A stretch of 64,000 nt of DNA from JAFGXW01 sp964634385 (GCA_964634385.1 CAZWIZ010000004.1:1-64000), one strand, 5' to 3'; shown: positions 52,058-61,141, counted from the first letter of the stretch. A program made the numbers and translations. The notes: generated from the letters alone by a model not told the origin.

Positions 52058-52091
52058 ATGTCTTTCATCGGTAGATGAGAGACATTTTTTT
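52058..52091 (+). terminator. Attenuator terminator ahead of the ABC-F gene
   Basis: A 12-bp stem with one G-U pair (52058-52069 with 52074-52085), a GGTA loop and seven T (52085-52091). It stands 16 bases before the ABC-F start codon and after the leader peptide, so it must be overcome for the operon to be expressed. Confidence 0.85.
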
Positions 52092-52107
52092 GAAAGAGGT
52101 GAGGTAA

Positions 52108-53952
52108 ATGAATATTTTAAGTGTATCAAAATTAAAAAAAGAATTTAATGGAGAGGTTTTATTTAAAAATATCTCTTTTGATATAAACAGTAAAGATAAA
52201 ATAGCTGTCATTGGTAAAAATGGATGTGGTAAATCAACATTAATTAAAATGATTATAGGAGATTTAAAAATTGATGGTGGAGAGGTTCATAAAAATACAA
52301 AAGCAGTAATAGGATATTTATCACAAGATGTTATTAGTAATAAACATAATAATCTTATTGTCGAAATGAATGAAGTATTTAGGGAGTTAATCCAAATAGA
52401 AGAAAAAATTAAGGATTTAGCTCTGAAATTAGAAGAAGATCCACACAATGATAAATTAATAAATAAATATGCTTCACTTGAAAACACATATTTACTTAAA
52501 GGTGGGTATGAATATCATTACAAAATTGATTTAATTTTAAGCAAATTCGGGTTTTATAAAGAAGAATATAACCGAAATATTGATACATTTAGTGGTGGAG
52601 AAAAAACAAGAATCGCATTTGCGAAACTATTATTAATAAATCCTGATCTTTTGATATTAGATGAACCAACAAATCATTTAGACATTACTATTATAGAATG
52701 GTTAGAAGATTATTTAAATAAATATGAAGGTGCAGTTCTAATAGTAACTCATGATAAATATTTTATAAACAAAGTTTGCCGTAAAATAATTGAAATTGAT
52801 TATAAAGTAAGTAATATTTATTATGGTACTTTTGAAAATTATTTAGAAGAAAAAGTTAAAAGATATGAGTTGCTTTTGAGAAATTATTCTCGTCAACAAA
52901 AGGAAATCGCGCATCTTCAAAGTTTTGTTGATCGTTTTAGATACAATTCAAAGAGAGCTTCTATAGCCCAAGACAGAGTTAAGAAAATTAAGCGAATGGT
53001 GAAATTAGAAAAACCTACTAATTCAACAAGATTAGTTAAAATGGCATTTGAAAATAAACGTGTTACAAAAGATGTTATTTTAAAAGCTGAAAATCTTTCA
53101 ATTGGGTATGATTTTCCAATATTAAAAAATATTAATTTTACAATGAGGGGTCATGAAAAACTAGCAATTATCGGGCCTAACGGAGCAGGAAAAACTACAC
53201 TATTAAAAGTTATTGAAAAGAAATTGCAGCCTTTAAAGGGTAAGGTAGAATTTTTAAAAACTTATAAAATTGGTTATTTCGATCAAAATCAAGAACATTT
53301 AAATCGTAATAAAACAATTTTTGAAGAAATTCATGATTATTATCCAATGTTTACACATAAAGATGTGAGAAGTGTCGCAGCACGATTTTTGTTTACAAAT
53401 GACGATGTTTTAAAATCAATAAGTATTTTAAGCGGTGGAGAAAAAGTTAGATTAGTATTGCTTTTACTAATGTTATCAAATCCTGATTTATTAATTTTAG
53501 ATGAACCAACAAACCATTTGGATATTGAGACTAAAGACATTATAGAAGATGTTTTTAATGAGTTTACTGGTCCTATTTTATTTGTTTCTCATGATCGTTA
53601 TTTTATTAATAAAATAGGTACAAAAATCATTCATTTATCAGAAGATTCAATGATTGAATTTGAAGGTACATATGATGAATTTAAAGAATCTATTAAATTA
53701 AAAACAAACAAGAAAATCCAAAAGAAAAATAAAACAAATATGAAAAAAAGTGATAATAACAAAGAAGTTAAAAATTTAGAAAAGACTATTCATGCTATTG
53801 AACAAAAAATAAAGGAATTAGAAAATGAAAGTTATCAAGAAGTTGTTTTTACAGATTACAAAAAGATAAATGAAATTAATAAATTGATAGAAGAATTAAA
53901 AGATGAACTAAAAATAATTTATGAACGTTATTATAAATTGTTAGACATATAA
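52108..53952 (+). CDS. ABC-F family ribosome-associated ATPase with C-terminal coiled coil
   Basis: The 614-residue soluble protein has two ABC domains and no TM helix. Domain 1: Walker A GKNGCGKST (~36), signature FSGGEKTR, Walker B LLILDEPTNHLD. The ABC-F linker (RYNSKRASIAQDRVKKIKRM) follows, then domain 2: Walker A GPNGAGKTT (~357), signature LSGGEKVR and LLILDEPTNHLD. Residues ~530-614 are a Lys-rich coiled coil as in YdiF/YfmR/Uup. ABC-F proteins bind the ribosomal E site and rescue stalled or antibiotic-bound ribosomes. The upstream attenuator and the exporter genes 23 bases downstream favour an antibiotic-response role. The ATG follows GAAAGAGGTGAGGTAA. Confidence 0.92.
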   Translation: MNILSVSKLKKEFNGEVLFKNISFDINSKDKIAVIGKNGCGKSTLIKMIIGDLKIDGGEVHKNTKAVIGYLSQDVISNKHNNLIVEMNEVFRELIQIEEKIKDLALKLEEDPHNDKLINKYASLENTYLLKGGYEYHYKIDLILSKFGFYKEEYNRNIDTFSGGEKTRIAFAKLLLINPDLLILDEPTNHLDITIIEWLEDYLNKYEGAVLIVTHDKYFINKVCRKIIEIDYKVSNIYYGTFENYLEEKVKRYELLLRNYSRQQKEIAHLQSFVDRFRYNSKRASIAQDRVKKIKRMVKLEKPTNSTRLVKMAFENKRVTKDVILKAENLSIGYDFPILKNINFTMRGHEKLAIIGPNGAGKTTLLKVIEKKLQPLKGKVEFLKTYKIGYFDQNQEHLNRNKTIFEEIHDYYPMFTHKDVRSVAARFLFTNDDVLKSISILSGGEKVRLVLLLLMLSNPDLLILDEPTNHLDIETKDIIEDVFNEFTGPILFVSHDRYFINKIGTKIIHLSEDSMIEFEGTYDEFKESIKLKTNKKIQKKNKTNMKKSDNNKEVKNLEKTIHAIEQKIKELENESYQEVVFTDYKKINEINKLIEELKDELKIIYERYYKLLDI

Positions 53953-53975
53953 GTGAGTTGCTTGGAGGTATATTA

Positions 53976-55778
53976 ATGAAACGACTTAAACAGTTTTTAA
54001 AATGGATGAAAGGAAATAAACGCTACTATTTTGTAGCAGCTTTAATTTTGATTTCATTGCAATATTTTAGAACATTAACACCATTATTTATTCAACATAC
54101 AATTGATCATATTATTTTAGGTAAAGAATCTAATTTGCCTATCTTTATTCAAAATTTAGTAAAAGCTAATACAATACAAAAACAGTTAATGTTAATTGCT
54201 ATTGCGTATGTTTTATTTGCTTTAATGAGAGTTTTACTTATGGTAGTTAGACGATTTATTAATGCAATATATACCGAACGTATTGCTTATAATATGAGAA
54301 ATAAATTATATAAAAAACTTCAAAATCTTTCTTTTACATATCATTCTCATGTTGAAACAGGAGATTTAATTCAAAGATGTACAACAGATGTTGAAACTTA
54401 TCGAACATTTGTTGGAGAACAATTAATTGAAATATTAAGATTAATCTTTTTAATGGGATTCTCAATTTATCAAATGATAGGAATGAGTCCGAAAATGACT
54501 CTTATATCAATTATGATTACACCAGTTATTTTCGGTGCATCATTCATATATTTTATGATGGTAAAAAAAGTATTTAAAAGAGTTGAAGAAGCAGAAGGCA
54601 AAATGACAACAACTCTTCAAGAAAGTATTACTGGAATTAGAGTTGTTAAAGCATTCGCAAAAGAAAAAGTCGAAATTGAAAAGTTTAATAAGAATTCAGA
54701 AACATATTTAAAAGAAGATTTTAAATTATTAAGATTAATGGCATATTTTTGGGGTGGAACAGATTTTATAATTTTTATTCAATACTGTTTAACTTTAAGT
54801 TTAGGAATTTATTATTCTGTTAACGGACATCTTGATCCTGGACAATTTATTGCTTTTTTAGCGTATGTTGGAATGATAGTTTGGCCAATGCGTCAACTGG
54901 GGCGAATTGTTGGAGATTTTGGGAAAACAACAGTAGCTCTAGATCGACTTGATGAAATTATGTTAAAAGATTCTGAACATTTAAATGATTCACAAAATAC
55001 GCCAAAGATTACAGGAATTGTTGAGTTTAAAAATGTTGGCTTTCAATTTGAGGATGATGATAAACCATTATTAAACAATATTACTTTTAAAGTTAATAAA
55101 GGTGAAAATATAGCAATTATAGGTAAAACAGGAAGTGGTAAATCAACATTAATTAATTTGATGGTTAGATTACTCGAAAATCAAAAAGGAAGCATTAAAT
55201 TTGATGGTATAGATATAAAAAACATTAATAAAAAGCATCTACGTAAAAATATCGGAATTATTATGCAAGAACCATTCTTATATAGTAGATCATTATATGA
55301 AAATATCAGTATAATGAATAAAACAGCACCTGAAGATCAAATATTCCAAGCAGCATCAATAGCTAGTTTACATCAGGATATAAAAGGTTTCGAAAGCGGC
55401 TATGAAACAATGGTTGGTGAAAGAGGAGTAACACTAAGTGGTGGGCAAAAACAACGTGTAGCTATTGCTAGAATGCTTTTAAACGATAAGCCCGTCTTAA
55501 TATTTGATGATAGTTTAAGTGCGGTTGATACAGAAACAGATATTCAAATTAGAAATGCATTAGATAAACACTGGAAAGATACAACAGTCTTTATTATTAC
55601 CCATCGTATTACAACTGCAATGGAAGCAGATAAAATAATAGTTTTAGATAAAGGTGAAATAGCTGAATCAGGTACACATAAATCTCTATTAAAGAAAAAC
55701 GGTATTTATGCTCAGTTATGGGATATTCAAACAAATGTTGAATACGACTTTATGAAACTCGATAAAGGAGTTGAATAA
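53976..55778 (+). CDS. Heterodimeric ABC exporter subunit 3A (degenerate catalytic site)
   Basis: The 600-residue half-transporter has six TM helices (~1-330) and an ATPase domain: Walker A GKTGSGKST (~383), signature LSGGQKQR (~487), Walker B VLIFDDS with Asp in place of the catalytic Glu, and IITHRITT. It is the non-catalytic half of a pair with the next gene, similar to BmrC/YheI-type exporters. The start is the ATG at 53976, with CTTGGAGGTATATTA upstream; an earlier TTG in frame lacks a ribosome-binding site. It follows the ABC-F gene closely and must share its attenuated transcript. Confidence 0.93.
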   Translation: MKRLKQFLKWMKGNKRYYFVAALILISLQYFRTLTPLFIQHTIDHIILGKESNLPIFIQNLVKANTIQKQLMLIAIAYVLFALMRVLLMVVRRFINAIYTERIAYNMRNKLYKKLQNLSFTYHSHVETGDLIQRCTTDVETYRTFVGEQLIEILRLIFLMGFSIYQMIGMSPKMTLISIMITPVIFGASFIYFMMVKKVFKRVEEAEGKMTTTLQESITGIRVVKAFAKEKVEIEKFNKNSETYLKEDFKLLRLMAYFWGGTDFIIFIQYCLTLSLGIYYSVNGHLDPGQFIAFLAYVGMIVWPMRQLGRIVGDFGKTTVALDRLDEIMLKDSEHLNDSQNTPKITGIVEFKNVGFQFEDDDKPLLNNITFKVNKGENIAIIGKTGSGKSTLINLMVRLLENQKGSIKFDGIDIKNINKKHLRKNIGIIMQEPFLYSRSLYENISIMNKTAPEDQIFQAASIASLHQDIKGFESGYETMVGERGVTLSGGQKQRVAIARMLLNDKPVLIFDDSLSAVDTETDIQIRNALDKHWKDTTVFIITHRITTAMEADKIIVLDKGEIAESGTHKSLLKKNGIYAQLWDIQTNVEYDFMKLDKGVE

Positions 55779-55780
55779 AA

Positions 55781-57598
55781 ATGAATTACTATGAAGAAGA
55801 AGAATATCAAGATTCAAAATTTGACATCAAAATATGGCTAAAAATATTTTCATATATGAAACCATTTAAAAAAAATGTTATTATAGGAGTAATGGCCGCA
55901 ATTGTTTTAGCTGCGACAGATACTATATACCCACTTATTAATAAATATGCTATAGATGAAATTATAAACACTGGAAATTTAGAAAAATTACCATATTTTA
56001 TTGGGTTTTACATTATTTTAATGTTTGTAATTGGCTCAATGGTCTACACATTTATTATTAATGCTGGACAAGTCCAACAAAAACTTTCATTTTCTCTTAG
56101 AAAACGTGCTTTTAAAAGATTACACGAATTACCATTTTCATATTATGACAAAACACCTGTCGGATGGATTATGGCTAGAATGACTAGTGATTCTCGTAAA
56201 TTAAGTGAAATCTTATCTTGGGGATTAATAGATTTATCATGGGGACTTTTAATGATGGTTGGAATAACTATTGCAATGTTTATTTTAAATGTAAAATTAG
56301 CGATAATAGCTTTAAGTGTATTACCTATTTTAGTAATGCTTAGTATTTATTTTAAGAAAAAAATACTAAGCGCATATAGAAAGATTAGAAAAGAAAATTC
56401 TAAAATTACTGGGTCTTTCAATGAAGGGATTATGGGAGCAAAAACAACTAAAACATTAGTACTAGAATCTGAAAACTTTAATGATTTTGATCGATTGACA
56501 TCAAATATGAGAAGACACTCGATAAAAGCAGCAATGTTTGCTGGATTATATTTCCCTTCAATCCTCTTTATTGCTACAATAGCGATAGCTTTAGTAATCT
56601 ATTATGGAGGTATGGAAGTAGCGAAAGGTGTTATTACATTTGGTATGTTATATGTCTTCACAGCGTATGTTGGTTCGTTTTTCGAACCAGTTATGCAACT
56701 TGCGAACATTTTAGCACGTTTTCAACAAGCTCAAGCAAGTGCTGAACGTCTCTTGGATCTAATAGAAATGGAACCAGAAATCTTTGATTCCCCGGAAGTG
56801 ATAGAAAAATACGGAGATACTATCAATTTTAAGAAGGAAAATTGGGAAGAATTGAAAGGTGAAGTTGAATTCAAAGATGTAACTTTTAAATATAGCAAAG
56901 GGGAACCAGTTTTAACTCATTTTAATTTAAAAGTAGGAGCTGGCGAAAACATCGCATTAGTTGGTCATACAGGTGGCGGAAAATCAACAATAGTTAATTT
57001 AGTTTGTCGATTTTATGAACCAACATCAGGTAAAATATTTATTGATGGAAAAGATTATAAAGAGCGTTCACTTGGATGGCTTCATGATAATTTAGGATAT
57101 GTTCTTCAATCTCCACATTTATTTAGTGGAACAATCTTAGAAAATATAAAATATGGAAGACCGGAAGCAACACTAGAAGAGGTAATTTACGCGGCAAAGT
57201 TAGTTGAAGCGGATACCTTCATTGTGAAATTTAAGGATGGCTATAATACAGAAGTTGGAGAAGGTGGAACAAGGTTAAGTGTTGGCCAAAAACAACTAAT
57301 TAGTTTCGCAAGAGCACTAATTGCCGACCCTAAAATTTTAATACTAGATGAAGCAACATCTAGTGTTGATACGAAGACAGAAAAAAGTATTCAAAGAGCT
57401 ATAAAAATTGTTTTAAAAGGTAGAACTAGTTTTGTTATTGCACATCGATTATCAACGATAACATCAAGTGATAGAATAATTGTTTTAGAAGATGGAATTA
57501 TTAAAGAATCTGGAACTCATTCTGATTTAATAAAACTTGAAAAACAATATTATAAACTTTATACAAATCAATTCCAATCTAAATCAATAATGAAATAA
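55781..57598 (+). CDS. Heterodimeric ABC exporter subunit 3B (catalytic site)
   Basis: The 605-residue half-transporter begins with an acidic, tyrosine-rich tail (NYYEEEEYQDSKFD), then six TM helices and the ATPase domain: Walker A GHTGGGKST (~395), signature LSVGQKQL (~498), Walker B ILILDEATSSVD with catalytic Glu (~520) and FVIAHRLST. The signature has Val where LSGGQ has Gly, giving the same asymmetric arrangement as exporters 1 and 2. The ATG at 55781 is two bases after the previous stop, with AAAGGAGTTGAATAAAA upstream. It closes the ABC-F operon. Confidence 0.93.
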   Translation: MNYYEEEEYQDSKFDIKIWLKIFSYMKPFKKNVIIGVMAAIVLAATDTIYPLINKYAIDEIINTGNLEKLPYFIGFYIILMFVIGSMVYTFIINAGQVQQKLSFSLRKRAFKRLHELPFSYYDKTPVGWIMARMTSDSRKLSEILSWGLIDLSWGLLMMVGITIAMFILNVKLAIIALSVLPILVMLSIYFKKKILSAYRKIRKENSKITGSFNEGIMGAKTTKTLVLESENFNDFDRLTSNMRRHSIKAAMFAGLYFPSILFIATIAIALVIYYGGMEVAKGVITFGMLYVFTAYVGSFFEPVMQLANILARFQQAQASAERLLDLIEMEPEIFDSPEVIEKYGDTINFKKENWEELKGEVEFKDVTFKYSKGEPVLTHFNLKVGAGENIALVGHTGGGKSTIVNLVCRFYEPTSGKIFIDGKDYKERSLGWLHDNLGYVLQSPHLFSGTILENIKYGRPEATLEEVIYAAKLVEADTFIVKFKDGYNTEVGEGGTRLSVGQKQLISFARALIADPKILILDEATSSVDTKTEKSIQRAIKIVLKGRTSFVIAHRLSTITSSDRIIVLEDGIIKESGTHSDLIKLEKQYYKLYTNQFQSKSIMK

Positions 57599-57600
57599 AA

Positions 57601-57624
57601 ATACGGGTATTTACCCGTTTTTTA
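57601..57624 (+). terminator. Terminator of the ABC-F-exporter operon
   Basis: A 7-bp stem ACGGGTA / TACCCGT (57603-57609 with 57612-57618) followed by T6, directly after the last exporter gene. Confidence 0.85.
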
Positions 57625-57733
57625 TTACGAAAAGCGTATATTTAAGAGCATATGCCCATTCCTAAATAGAAAGATTATAATTTACTTATTTAAAAAAATA
57701 TATTTAATCGCAATGCAAAGCCGTTTAAATCAA

Positions 57734-57780
57734 TTGTTTAAAAAATAAACAATTTCGCATACAAATTACCACTTGTATGC
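57734..57780. promoter_or_regulatory. Two adjacent inverted repeats upstream of the 57824 gene
   Basis: ATTGTTTA-N5-TAAACAAT (starting near 57733) is followed by GCATACAA-N8-TTGTATGC (57757-57764 with 57773-57780). The second one overlaps the -35 box, so it could be an operator; the regulator is unknown. Confidence 0.5.
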
Positions 57781-57801
57781 TCATTTTTACTTATATATAA
57801 T
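57773..57801 (+). promoter_or_regulatory. Promoter of the 57824 gene
   Basis: TTGTAT (57773-57778) and a perfect TATAAT (57796-57801) are separated by 17 bases, 22 bases before the ATG at 57824. Confidence 0.65.
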
Positions 57802-57823
57802 ATAAGTAGCGCAGGTGATAAAA

Positions 57824-58738
57824 ATGAAGGTAATTGAAATATTTAATCATGAATTAAATCAAAGTATTATTTACAACAACAGCGAAACAAAAGCCTTAAG
57901 ATTACAAGTTGATTCACTAATAAAGTCTGCGTGCGAACTACTTCCTAGGAATGATAGTGCAATTATAATTGGAACGGGGAAGATGAAAGATTTTTCCCTT
58001 ACTTTTTTTGTGAAAAACTTTAACAGTATTATTTTAACTGATATTGATTTAATAACAGTTAATACTGAAATTAAAAAACTTAAACTTTCTCGTGATAAGT
58101 TAAATAAAATCACTAAAATTAGAATGGATTATACAGGATTTGAAAAAAACCAATTCTTTGATGATTTTAAAGAGAAAATTATTAATTGTCATTCTTTCGA
58201 AAAAATTGATAAGGTTATTAATAATAAGTTGTTAGGATTAGCCAACTACAAATTTTTAAAGGATTATAAGGGTAGTGCCGATTTCATTTATGTTTCCCCG
58301 ATATATACACAACTTGTATATAATCAAATTTTAAGGGAGTGCGCTATTTTAAGAGAGAATAAATACCCCGAGCACATGCTTAAATATATTGAAAGCATAA
58401 TGCTAGAAGAAATGGTGAGTATAATTAATCGTTTTAATGATAATATAATTAATACTTTAAATCCAACAGGACAACTAATGGTATTAAGTGATATATTTCA
58501 AGTAGATATTGGAACTGATTTTCACTTGAAGATAAAAAATGGGATAAATGATTATGAAGTAATGGAACAAATTTATGAGGATTATAAAAATCAATATGGG
58601 ATTGGACTTGGGGATTATGGTCTTTTAAATCTTGATGAAAAATTAGCATCATATTTATCTAAATGGTTGATTTGGCCATATGGTAATAAAAGTGCGTTTA
58701 TCGTTAAGTTAAAAATATATAAAAAAAAGTTATTATAA
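57824..58738 (+). CDS. Unknown protein, possible Rossmann-fold methyltransferase-like
   Basis: The 304-residue soluble protein is not recognised. The segment SAIIIGTGKMKDFSLTFFVKNFNSIILTDIDLI (residues ~45-77) has the order of a SAM-binding motif I (G-x-G) followed by an acidic end of strand 2 (TDID), and a later ADFIYVSPIYTQL resembles the motif IV region. This suggests a methyltransferase-like fold but no substrate. The ATG at 57824 follows GCAGGTGATAAAA. It lies 13 bases before mrpE, so it may be co-transcribed with the antiporter genes, and has its own well-formed promoter with inverted repeats. Confidence 0.6.
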   Translation: MKVIEIFNHELNQSIIYNNSETKALRLQVDSLIKSACELLPRNDSAIIIGTGKMKDFSLTFFVKNFNSIILTDIDLITVNTEIKKLKLSRDKLNKITKIRMDYTGFEKNQFFDDFKEKIINCHSFEKIDKVINNKLLGLANYKFLKDYKGSADFIYVSPIYTQLVYNQILRECAILRENKYPEHMLKYIESIMLEEMVSIINRFNDNIINTLNPTGQLMVLSDIFQVDIGTDFHLKIKNGINDYEVMEQIYEDYKNQYGIGLGDYGLLNLDEKLASYLSKWLIWPYGNKSAFIVKLKIYKKKLL

Positions 58739-58751
58739 AGGAGGAATATTT

Positions 58752-59234
58752 ATGAAGTATGTAGCAACTTTTTTAGTACTATTTGCTAGTTATGTAGTAT
58801 TAGCTGGGATTCATGTACAAGAGTTGATACTTGGAGCAATAGTTAGTGCAATATTAACAATTATTTTGGCGAAACTTGTTAATTACACAATTGACTATCG
58901 TTTTCCAGTTAAACTTCTAGTGTTTGTTTTTGCTTATTTACCAGTATTCATTTGGCAATTAATTCTAGCAAACTTTGATGTGGCGAGAAGAGTTTTAAGC
59001 CCTAAAATTCCTTTAAATCCAGGATTTGTAAAAATCAAGACGGATTTAAAAGGTGATTTTGCGAAGTTGACATTAGCAAATTCAATTACACTAACTCCAG
59101 GAACTTTATCAGTTGACATTGATAATGAATATATTTATGTTCATACAGTTGATGTTAAAGGTAAAACTCTTGAAGAAAACACTAAAAATATTAGTGGTAA
59201 ATTTGAAAAATTGTTGGGAGGAATATTTAAATGA
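58752..59234 (+). CDS. mrpE: Mrp/Mbh antiporter subunit E (MrpE/MbhA-like)
   Basis: The 160-residue membrane protein has two or three N-terminal TM segments (~1-85) and a soluble C-terminal domain with LKGDFAKLTLANSITLTPGTLSVDID and EYIYVHTVDVKGK, the MnhE/MrpE signature. It is a structural subunit of a multi-subunit cation/proton antiporter. The ATG at 58752 follows AAAGGAGGAATATTT. Its end overlaps mrpF by four bases (ATGA). Confidence 0.93.
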   Translation: MKYVATFLVLFASYVVLAGIHVQELILGAIVSAILTIILAKLVNYTIDYRFPVKLLVFVFAYLPVFIWQLILANFDVARRVLSPKIPLNPGFVKIKTDLKGDFAKLTLANSITLTPGTLSVDIDNEYIYVHTVDVKGKTLEENTKNISGKFEKLLGGIFK

Positions 59235-59497
59235 TAGTTTTTGATATTATTGTCTTCTCACTAACTGGGTTAGGAATCTTATTCGCCGTAATTAGATTAT
59301 TAAAAGGACCTACTCCAGCAGACAGAGTTGTAGCACTTGATACATTTAATATTATTGTTATGGGAGTAATTGCTTTACTTGCTTTTTATTTTAAAAATTC
59401 GTTATATTTAGATATTACAATTGTTTACGCCATTTTGTCATTTATTGAAACAATTGTATTTGCTAGATACTTGGAGGGTAATCATGGAGATTGTTAG
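59231..59497 (+). CDS. mrpF: Mrp/Mbh antiporter subunit F (MrpF/MbhB-like)
   Basis: The 88-residue protein has three TM helices and the family motif LLKGPTPADRVVALDTFNIIVMG, then YLDITIVYAILSFIETIVFARYLEG. It is a small core subunit of the membrane antiporter. It overlaps both neighbours (four bases with mrpE, fourteen with mrpG), a compact arrangement usual for these operons. Confidence 0.94.
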   Translation: MIVFDIIVFSLTGLGILFAVIRLLKGPTPADRVVALDTFNIIVMGVIALLAFYFKNSLYLDITIVYAILSFIETIVFARYLEGNHGDC

Positions 59498-59819
59498 TTA
59501 TATATTTATGATAATCGGTGGATTATTTTACCTTTTAGGAGGTCTTGGTGTTTTAAGAATGCCAGATACATTTGATAGAATACAAGCAGGAACTAAAGCA
59601 ACTACACTTGGTGCATTTACATTATTAATAGGAATAGGAATTGCTAATCCTGATTGGTTATTGAAAATATTTTTAATTATTGTTTTCATAGCTTTATCTA
59701 ATCCGATTGGATCAAGCGTACTTGCAAAAGCTGCTTATAAAAGCTGTGCATTACCTGAAAATTTAGTACAAGATGATTTAAAAGAACTATTTGGAGGTGA
59801 AGATAATGACTCTAATTAG
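59484..59819 (+). CDS. mrpG: Mrp/Mbh antiporter subunit G (MrpG/MbhC-like)
   Basis: The 111-residue protein has three TM helices with the MrpG motif GGLGVLRMPDTFDRIQAGTKATTLGAF and ALSNPIGSSVLAKAAYKS. The start is the ATG at 59484, with TTGGAGGGTAATC upstream; a longer frame upstream overlaps mrpF in another phase and is spurious. The end overlaps the next gene by 14 bases. Confidence 0.93.
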   Translation: MEIVSYIFMIIGGLFYLLGGLGVLRMPDTFDRIQAGTKATTLGAFTLLIGIGIANPDWLLKIFLIIVFIALSNPIGSSVLAKAAYKSCALPENLVQDDLKELFGGEDNDSN

Positions 59820-60060
59820 TATTATTGAAATAGTAGTATCTGTCTTATTAATTGTTCTTGCTTTTTTAGCAATAAACTCAAAAACATTAATTAAATCGGT
59901 TATGTTTTTATCTTCATTAAGTATGTTAGCAGTTATTGCATTTGTTTTAATGAAATCTCCAGATGTTGCTATAACAGAAGCAGTTATTGGTAGCGGACTC
60001 GTTACAAGTTTATTTGTCTTTACATTACTTGCAGTAAGAAAGGCGGATAAAAAAATATGA
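59806..60060 (+). CDS. MbhD-like subunit (MrpA C-terminal DUF4040-type)
   Basis: The 84-residue protein has three TM helices and the pattern SLSMLAVIAFVLMKSPDVAITEAVIGSGL, typical of the DUF4040 part of MrpA and of MbhD in membrane-bound hydrogenases. In bacterial Mrp this region is fused to the end of MrpA; here it is a separate gene, as in archaeal Mbh. The ATG at 59806 follows TTGGAGGTGAAGATA, and its end overlaps the next gene by four bases. Confidence 0.88.
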   Translation: MTLISIIEIVVSVLLIVLAFLAINSKTLIKSVMFLSSLSMLAVIAFVLMKSPDVAITEAVIGSGLVTSLFVFTLLAVRKADKKI

Positions 60061-60803
60061 AAAATTTCTTAGCATTATTATTAACATTATTCTTAGGTTT
60101 TCTCATTGTTGCTACATTAGGGAATAATAACTTTTTCCCAGCTTATGGTGATGTAGATGTAACTACTAGAGTAAGTCAAAAATATATTGACAGAAACGTT
60201 AACGGTGGATCAGAAGAAGTAATTTATGGACAAGCTACTAATTTAGAAAGTGGTCCAGCAAATACTATCACTGCTATTGTTGCTGATTATCGTAGTTTTG
60301 ATACATTAGGAGAAGTTACTGTATTATTTGTTAGTTCTCTAGGTGTTGCATTATTACTTGGTGGAGCAAAACAAAAACGTTTAGAATTAAATTTTAAACC
60401 TAATTTCATGTTGAAAGTAGGATCTCGTGCTTTATTTGGAATTATTTTAATGACTGGAGTTTATATTGCGATTCATGGTCATTTAACTCCTGGTGGAGGG
60501 TTCCCTGGTGGAACAATGATTGCATCATCTGTTTTATTATTATATCTTGCTGATGATGAATTTAGAGCAAAACTAAAAGGATTCAAAATGTTAGAAAGCG
60601 CTGCTGGTAGTGCTTATGTACTTATTGGGTTAGCCGGATTAATCTTTGGAGGTTACTTCTTAGTAAACTTATTAGATAACGGTGTTCTTGGTAATTTACT
60701 TAGTGCTGGAATGATTCCAATTATTTATGTTTTAATTGGATTAAAAGTTGGTAGTGAAATCTCTGGTATTATTGATAATTTCCTTACAGAGGAGGGTGTT
60801 TAA
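60057..60803 (+). CDS. mrpB: MbhE-MrpB fusion subunit
   Basis: The 248-residue protein joins two parts. Residues ~1-100 resemble MbhE / the extreme C-terminus of MrpA: one N-terminal TM, then AIVADYRSFDTLGEVTVLFVSSLGVALLL. Residues ~125-248 are MnhB/MrpB/MbhF: FGIILMTGVYIAIHGHLTPGGGFPGGTMIASS, LIGLAGLIFGGYF and IIYVLIGLKVGSEISGI. It has about six TM helices. Such a joining is known in some Mrp and Mbh relatives. The start overlaps the MbhD-like gene by four bases. Confidence 0.88.
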   Translation: MKNFLALLLTLFLGFLIVATLGNNNFFPAYGDVDVTTRVSQKYIDRNVNGGSEEVIYGQATNLESGPANTITAIVADYRSFDTLGEVTVLFVSSLGVALLLGGAKQKRLELNFKPNFMLKVGSRALFGIILMTGVYIAIHGHLTPGGGFPGGTMIASSVLLLYLADDEFRAKLKGFKMLESAAGSAYVLIGLAGLIFGGYFLVNLLDNGVLGNLLSAGMIPIIYVLIGLKVGSEISGIIDNFLTEEGV

Positions 60804-60804
60804 G

Positions 60805-61140
60805 ATGTTACAATATGCTGCTATAGTGTTGATTATGTTAGGTCTATATGGCTTACTCACACAAAGAAATATTATTAAAATTATTATTTCCTTAAACATT
60901 TTAGAAATTGGATTAAATTTGTTTATTGTTAGTGTAGGATTTGTAACTGATGGACTTGCTCCTATATTTACAAGTATAAATAACTCTAATCATTTATTAT
61001 TTGTTGATCCACTTCCTCAAGCATTAGTTTTAACAGCAATTGTTATTGGTGTTGGAACAACAGCTTTAGGACTTGCATTAGCAAAAAAAATATATCAAAA
61101 GTATGGAACTTTTGAAATAGACGAAATGGGGGAAGAATAA
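60805..61140 (+). CDS. mrpC: Mrp/Mbh antiporter subunit C (MrpC/NuoK-like)
   Basis: The 111-residue protein has three TM helices and NuoK/MrpC features: LYGLLTQRNIIKIIISLNILEIGLNLFIV (with the conserved Glu in TM2) and DPLPQALVLTAIVIGVGTTALGLALA. The ATG at 60805 follows ACAGAGGAGGGTGTTTAAG; the frame open further upstream is spurious. It lies one base after the previous stop and one before the next start. Confidence 0.93.
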   Translation: MLQYAAIVLIMLGLYGLLTQRNIIKIIISLNILEIGLNLFIVSVGFVTDGLAPIFTSINNSNHLLFVDPLPQALVLTAIVIGVGTTALGLALAKKIYQKYGTFEIDEMGEE

Positions 61141-61141
61141 T

